The notes below the pieces were generated by a model that did not search any database, was not told where the DNA came from, and was given only the letters and a program-made list of their open reading frames with translations. This document shows positions 5,746 through 9,229 of a stretch of DNA of 9,229 nucleotides, in pieces. Numbering within the stretch: position 1 is the stretch's first letter; each line of letters starts with the position of its first letter. Both the position numbers and the translations under genes were made by a program. This DNA is from JAFDVJ01 sp964487505 (GTDB taxonomy: Bacteria; Acidobacteriota; Blastocatellia; Pyrinomonadales; Pyrinomonadaceae): the NCBI GenBank assembly GCA_964487505.1, contig CAZARD010000142.1, forward strand, positions 1 through 9,229. Reading direction: 5' to 3'.

Positions 5746-6234
5746 ATGAGAAAGCACTTTGGAAACATCATATTGGGTTTGTTCGCGGTCGTTATGGTCT
5801 TGACTTTCGCCGACGTCAGCAACGCGCAGCGCCGTCGCGAGTCGCGCGGCAAGATGAAGTCGAAGGCCGAGGTCAAACTGATCATCAATCGCGTCGAAGA
5901 CCGCGTCGACAATTTCGTCAAGAACTACGACAAGTCGCTCGATCGGAGCAAGCTTGACGGTTCGAGCCGTGAAGATTGGCTGATGAAGCGGGCACGTGAT
6001 CTTGAAGGCGCGACCGACGAGCTTTCGCGGGAGTTCGATCGCCGTGATGCGTGGATCGAAAACAAGGAAGAGGTGCGCCGTTGCCTGAACATCGCCAGCG
6101 ACATCGACAACAATATGAAGAATTACAGGTTCGGGGCATCGACCGAATCGAACTGGTCAAAGGTTCGGTACGAACTGAATTCGCTCGCCGATGTTTACAA
6201 TTTGCCGAGGGTCGGTTCCGCGGTTTACAAGTAA
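5746..6234 (+). CDS. Small secreted helical protein of unknown function with an internal repeat
   Basis: I do not recognise this 162-residue protein. It starts with a clear Sec signal peptide: a basic start (MRKHF), a hydrophobic core (IILGLFAVVMVLTF, 8-21) and a SNA cleavage site, giving a mature chain from Gln28. The mature part is highly charged and predicted helical, with an Arg/Lys-rich start (RRRESRGKMKSK, 29-40), one cysteine (113) and no membrane segment. It contains two related halves: VDNFVKNY (54-61) matches IDNNMKNY (120-127), each followed by a Trp (78, 137) and then a leucine-rich helix (LEGATDEL 86-93; LNSLADVY 144-151). The start codon is fixed by AGGAG. A strong terminator follows, so this is a single-gene unit. 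The signal peptide places it in the periplasm or outside. The adjacent kinase gene is on the same strand but separately terminated. Confidence 0.85.
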   Translation: MRKHFGNIILGLFAVVMVLTFADVSNAQRRRESRGKMKSKAEVKLIINRVEDRVDNFVKNYDKSLDRSKLDGSSREDWLMKRARDLEGATDELSREFDRRDAWIENKEEVRRCLNIASDIDNNMKNYRFGASTESNWSKVRYELNSLADVYNLPRVGSAVYK

Positions 6235-6256
6235 TAATGATCTGAAATGCGGTTGA

Positions 6257-6290
6257 AACGGGGCGGGCCGAAAAGTCCGCCCCGTTCTTT
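6257..6290 (+). terminator. Strong intrinsic terminator after the secreted-protein gene
   Basis: AACGGGGCGG (6257-6266) pairs perfectly with CCGCCCCGTT (6277-6286). A G-T and a C-G pair extend the stem inward, leaving a 6-nt loop (CGAAAA), and CTTT follows. The stem is long and G/C-rich, 23 nt past the stop codon. It separates the secreted-protein transcript from the kinase gene. Confidence 0.85.
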
Positions 6291-6331
6291 GCGAAAATGT
6301 AGTAGAATGTCGGGTATTTCGGATTAGCGCG

Positions 6332-7924
6332 ATGATCGAAGCTGGAAAGATCTTACAGGAACGATACCGGGTCGAGCGGCAGATCGGCCAAGGTGGAATG
6401 GGCGCGGTTTATATCGCGACCGATGAGCGCTTCGGAAGCACCGTGGCGATCAAGGAGACCTTCTTCACCGATGAGAAGTTCCGGAAGGCGTTCGAGCGCG
6501 AGGCGCGGCTGCTGAACAGCCTGCGGCATCCCGCGTTGCCCCGCGTCAGCGACCATTTTATCGAAGGGAACGGGCAGTTCCTCGTGATGGAGTTCATCGA
6601 CGGCGACGACCTTTCGGAACAGATCGAGCAGGAAGGCCACGCGTTTGCGGTCGGCGACGTTCTGAACTGGGCCGATCAACTGCTTGACGCGCTGGATTAT
6701 CTCCATTCGCAGGCGATGCCGGTGATCCATCGCGACATCAAGCCGCAGAACCTCAAACTGACTTCGAAAGGGCAGGTCGTGCTTCTCGATTTCGGACTCG
6801 CGAAAGGCAACGCGACGAACCCGGAGTCGGCGACCGCGGCGAAAAGCGTCTTCGGTTACAGCCGGAATTATGCCTCGCTCGAGCAGATCCAGGGGACCGG
6901 CACCGATCCGCGAAGCGATTTGTACAGTCTTGCCGCGACTCTCTACCATCTGCTCGCCGGCAATCCGCCGGTCGACGCGCTGACCCGCGCGATGAACGTC
7001 CTGAGCGACAAGAAAGATCCTTCGCAGCCGATTTCGGCAGTCCGTCCCGAAGTGCCGGCGGCCGTTTCGGACGTGCTTGAAAGGGCGATGTCGCTGAACG
7101 CCAACGAGCGGCCGGAGAGTGCGGCAGAGATGCGCCGGATGCTGTCGGCGGCGGCCAAGGGAGAGATCTTCGCGGCGCCGCCGACGTTCGTCGAAAAGGC
7201 TCCGGAGACGAATCTCTTCACGCAGAGGACGCAATTGCAGTCAGAAGTTCACGAGCCGACGAAACAGTCTGAGATGATGACCGAGTCGTTCTCGGGTTCG
7301 GTGTCGAAGGAGACGCGGCTCAAAACATCGCTCCGGACGGGAGATGTCGTGCCGGCGAACACCGCTTCCGAAAAGGGGGCTCCGAAGCGGCGCGGCGTGG
7401 CGCTCGGCGCTACCCTTGGCGGATTGCTCCTGCTAGGTTGCGCGGCCGGCGCGGTCTATCTTTTCCGCCCGGCAGTTCAGGAACCGAGACCTTTGACGGA
7501 CTCGAACTCCGCGAACAAGATCACCGTGGCGAATACAGCGGGCGAGAACTCGAATACGGCGCGCGAGGCGAATACGGTGAGTGTTCCGTCGCCGACGGTT
7601 CAGGCGAAAACGGAACCGGGTCGCGATGATCCGAAGGCCGCAACGCAGAAAACGCCCGATGGAACCGGAGCCCAGACGCAGGTCGATGCGCAGCCGGTCA
7701 CGACGCCTCCCGACCGTCGGGGCGATCCGGTCGCCGGTGAACGGCCGACCCCTCCTCCACCTGACGAACTCGGTCCGCCGCCGCGCGATCCGCGGACGAA
7801 TCAGACAATTCCGCCCGATGTCTGGCGGAAGATGACCCCAATTCAGCGGAAGAAACTGCGCCGGGCGCTGGAACTGCAGCGCGAGATGCAGAATCGTCCG
7901 CCCGATCCGAAAAATCCGGATTAA
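6332..7924 (+). CDS. Membrane-anchored Ser/Thr protein kinase (PknB/Hanks type)
   Basis: This 530-residue protein has an N-terminal cytoplasmic kinase domain (about 10-272), a linker, one membrane helix (about 356-378, VALGATLGGLLLLGCAAGAV) and an external tail. All catalytic elements are present: the glycine loop GQGGMG (19-24), Lys41 in VAIK, the helix-C Glu57, HRDIKPQN (133-140) and DFG (153-155). The APE motif is replaced by ASLEQ (181-185), a variant common in acidobacterial and cyanobacterial kinases as I recall. No PASTA, WD40 or TPR sensor follows. Instead the outer region is Asn/Thr-rich (390-420), then proline-rich (458-486), and ends in a charged helix WRKMTPIQRKKLRRALELQ (498-516) that resembles DUF3106-type segments. 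The start ATG lacks a clear ribosome binding site. The upstream terminator implies its own promoter; a TAGAAT at 6303-6308 is a possible -10 without a good -35. Ligand and targets are unknown. Confidence 0.93.
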   Translation: MIEAGKILQERYRVERQIGQGGMGAVYIATDERFGSTVAIKETFFTDEKFRKAFEREARLLNSLRHPALPRVSDHFIEGNGQFLVMEFIDGDDLSEQIEQEGHAFAVGDVLNWADQLLDALDYLHSQAMPVIHRDIKPQNLKLTSKGQVVLLDFGLAKGNATNPESATAAKSVFGYSRNYASLEQIQGTGTDPRSDLYSLAATLYHLLAGNPPVDALTRAMNVLSDKKDPSQPISAVRPEVPAAVSDVLERAMSLNANERPESAAEMRRMLSAAAKGEIFAAPPTFVEKAPETNLFTQRTQLQSEVHEPTKQSEMMTESFSGSVSKETRLKTSLRTGDVVPANTASEKGAPKRRGVALGATLGGLLLLGCAAGAVYLFRPAVQEPRPLTDSNSANKITVANTAGENSNTAREANTVSVPSPTVQAKTEPGRDDPKAATQKTPDGTGAQTQVDAQPVTTPPDRRGDPVAGERPTPPPPDELGPPPRDPRTNQTIPPDVWRKMTPIQRKKLRRALELQREMQNRPPDPKNPD

Positions 7925-7950
7925 CCCGGATCACGCATTTGAAGAGTTCT

Positions 7951-8018
7951 GCCACGGATTCCACGAATTTCGCGAACAAAACACAGAATAATATGTAAGA
8001 ATTCGTGCAATCCGTGGC
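7951..8018. repeat. Palindromic interspersed element, copy 1 (complete)
   Basis: The arms GCCACGGATTCCACGAAT (7951-7968) and ATTCGTGCAATCCGTGGC (8001-8018) are inverted copies matching at 17 of 18 positions, around a 32-bp centre that includes AACAAAACACAGAATAATAT. Positions 7974-8018 match the right edge of the window (9185-9229) in reverse orientation at 41 of 45 positions. A two-copy palindrome with a conserved centre looks like a REP- or MITE-like dispersed element. No terminal target duplication was worked out and no transposase is present. Confidence 0.8.
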
Positions 8019-8150
8019 GCAAAGCCGTTAAGTCATCGTATCGGGTAATTTGGGATTAACCCGGGGGCAGTCTCGAATTTCGGATATGCCGTGCTCGCAG
8101 CCGGTGATTTCATCTTTCGGAAGGGCGCGTTCAGGTGGAAAGACAATCGT

Positions 8151-8206
8151 TCAGGGCTGGACCCCTGCCCAGCCTGTGTCAGGGTTGGGCTCCTGCCCAG
8201 CCAGTC
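8151..8206. repeat. 28-bp direct tandem duplication
   Basis: Two adjacent 28-bp units (8151-8178 and 8179-8206) begin TCAGGG and share CCTGCCCAGCC; they match at 23 of 28 positions. Each unit can fold: GGCTGG with CCAGCC in the first, and GGTTGGGC with GCCCAGCC (one G-T pair, 4-nt loop) in the second. It is non-coding in all frames as far as I can judge. Confidence 0.65.
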
Positions 8207-8323
8207 AAGGAATGAATGGCGGGGTCCGGGCTACGCCCCGGGGGCGTCAAGTTCCATTTTGACCGCGGTCCGGAGTATCCCACCAGGCTTCAGGATCCTG
8301 GAGTCACGCCTTGAGCTTCCGCC

Positions 8324-8947
8324 CTATGGCCTCGCAGCCGGATTCGCCGATGTGATGATCGCGACGATCCGCGCCGTTTCGGCTTCGAGGTATTCGCGGG
8401 TGATTCGTCCGTCGGCGGGCTTTTCAATCTTCGTCAGCGGGTGGTAGACGATCGTCACACGGCGGAATCTCGGCATCTTCATATCCTGCGGCCAGACGCG
8501 GTTCGCTCCGATGACCGTCACGGGAAGGACCGGAACGCCGGTCGCCGTGGCGATCCGTGCCGCGCCCGTTTTGAATTCGAGCAGTTTTCCGTCCGAGAAT
8601 TCGCGCACTCCTTCCGGGAAGACCATCAGCGTCGCCCCGTCGTGAAGTGCCTCGAGCGATTCACGCAGCGCGTCCTTCGTCCGTCCGGACTCGGTGTTGA
8701 CCGGAAACGATCCCAGGAACTTCATGATCGGACCGATCAGAAACCAGTCAAAGGCGCGGTTCCACGCCATGAAACGGAACTTGCGCTTCATCGGCGAGCA
8801 GATCCAGAACGGATCCATATACGTCTGATGATTGGAAATGATCATCAGCGGCCCGGGCGGCAATTCACGCAGATTTTCGGTGCCTTGGTAACGGACGCGC
8901 CAAAGGATCTTGCTGACGCCGCGCACGAAAAGCCGCACGCCGTCCAT
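8324..8947 (-). CDS. 1-acyl-sn-glycerol-3-phosphate acyltransferase (PlsC-like)
   Basis: The protein belongs to the PlsC/LPLAT acyltransferase family, which moves an acyl chain onto a lysophospholipid at the inner face of the membrane, usually making phosphatidic acid. From the chosen ATG it has 207 residues. Family blocks, numbered from this start, are NHQTYMDP with the catalytic His40 and Asp45 (39-46), GSFPVNTESGR (79-89), FPEG (110-113) and the GVPVLPV block (137-143). A short hydrophobic N-terminal stretch (VRLFVRGVSKILW, 4-16) may contact the membrane. The same frame stays open to a GTG at 9208, which lies inside a dispersed repeat and upstream of a consensus-like promoter, so that long version is unlikely. 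A TTG at 9001 would add 18 residues (ending PPVWYTPPLI) and is a real alternative. No ribosome binding site is clear at any of these. The exact acyl acceptor is unknown. Confidence 0.87.
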   Translation of the reverse strand: MDGVRLFVRGVSKILWRVRYQGTENLRELPPGPLMIISNHQTYMDPFWICSPMKRKFRFMAWNRAFDWFLIGPIMKFLGSFPVNTESGRTKDALRESLEALHDGATLMVFPEGVREFSDGKLLEFKTGAARIATATGVPVLPVTVIGANRVWPQDMKMPRFRRVTIVYHPLTKIEKPADGRITREYLEAETARIVAIITSANPAARP

Positions 8948-9046
8948 TATCAGCGGCGGAGTATACCAAACCGGCGGGCGTTCTTTTCGCGGTTCCAGCA
9001 AATCAGCAATGTCTAGGGCCGATGAATTTCGAAGTCCCGGGCGAAC

Positions 9047-9076
9047 ATTATATTTGCCGTCGCGATTTTGAGACAA
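9047..9076 (-). promoter_or_regulatory. Near-consensus sigma-70 promoter of the acyltransferase gene
   Basis: On the minus strand TTGTCT (9071-9076) and a perfect TATAAT (9047-9052) are 18 bp apart. Transcription would begin near 9040, giving a leader of about 40 nt to the TTG at 9001 or about 93 nt to the ATG at 8947. The -35 resembles the TTGTCC before the glycosylase gene. Its location inside the long open frame argues against the upstream GTG start. Confidence 0.6.
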
Positions 9077-9184
9077 GCGCCGGCGCGCAAAAGGCAAACC
9101 GCCGCCCGTTGCTGACGGACGGCGGGTGCTGACGACGCGGTCTATATCCCAGATTACGCGATAGGATGACTTGACGGCTTTTTC

Positions 9185-9229
9185 GCCACGGATTGCACGA
9201 TTTCTCACATATTGTTCTGTGTTTTGTCC
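9185..9229. repeat. Palindromic interspersed element, copy 2 (cut by the window edge)
   Basis: This copy starts with GCCACGGATTGCACGA and continues through the CACATATTGTTCTGTGTT centre. It is the reverse complement of 7974-8018 at 41 of 45 positions. The window ends before its second arm. Together with copy 1 it forms an inverted pair around the acyltransferase gene, about 1.2 kb apart. Confidence 0.8.

Larger units (their letters stand above)
7925..8323. other. Repeat-rich convergent spacer between the kinase and acyltransferase genes
   Basis: No gene is supported here; two short open frames (8050-8262 and 8091-8447) have no recognisable content, and the latter overlaps the acyltransferase antisense. 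The spacer holds the palindromic element at 7951-8018, a 28-bp tandem duplication at 8151-8206 and several short dyads: ACGCCCC-G-GGGGCGT (8233-8247), GACCGCGGTC (8261-8270) and an 11- to 16-bp dyad around CAGGATCCTG (about 8290-8299). None is followed by a clear T-tract in either direction, so the terminators of the two converging genes are not identified with confidence. Confidence 0.6.

Noticed and set aside
6353..7234. A 293-codon open frame on the minus strand inside the kinase gene
   Set aside because: It is antisense to all the conserved kinase motifs, is very rich in Arg and His, and matches no family I recognise.
8091..8447. A 118-codon plus-strand open frame in the spacer
   Set aside because: It runs across the 28-bp duplication and into the antisense of the acyltransferase 3' end, with no start signal or recognisable content.

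Overview
The window looks like chromosomal DNA from an Acidobacteriota-type bacterium (class Blastocatellia or a relative is my best guess). Three things point there: a DUF1800/DUF1501 secreted-protein pair, a single-pass Ser/Thr kinase with a proline-rich outer tail, and intergenic spacers packed with AAATCCC/TAAAATC-type heptamer repeats. This placement rests on family knowledge and style, not on a marker gene. I see no phage, transposase, CRISPR or rRNA/tRNA sequence.

Layout. Positions 1-456 are non-coding: an edge fragment, then a heptamer repeat tract with a clean minus-strand terminator inside it. Positions 457-4208 (minus strand) hold a two-gene operon, DUF1800 then DUF1501, 14 bp apart, with strong ribosome binding sites. 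Positions 4209-4464 are a divergent promoter region with several dyads. Positions 4465-5340 (plus) encode an HhH-GPD DNA glycosylase of OGG1-like layout that lacks the catalytic lysine. Positions 5342-5557 are two opposed heptamer arrays around a short centre. Positions 5746-6234 (plus) encode a small secreted helical protein with an internal two-fold repeat; it ends in a strong terminator. Positions 6332-7924 (plus) encode a membrane-anchored Ser/Thr kinase. Positions 7925-8323 are repeat-rich spacer. Positions 8324 to about 8947 (minus) encode a PlsC-type acyltransferase, with a near-consensus promoter at 9047-9076.

How the genes relate. Only the DUF1800/DUF1501 pair is clearly co-transcribed; both products are predicted to be exported and the two families commonly occur together. 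The secreted protein and the kinase are adjacent on the same strand but separated by a terminator, so a functional link is only a guess. The glycosylase (base-excision repair) and the acyltransferase (phospholipid synthesis) look like independent single-gene units.

Most unusual are the repeats. One palindromic element occurs in inverted orientation on both sides of the acyltransferase. Heptamer arrays fill two other spacers. I do not see a convincing new multi-gene system; the repeat architecture, the putative operator inside the glycosylase promoter, and the duplicated secreted protein are the best leads.
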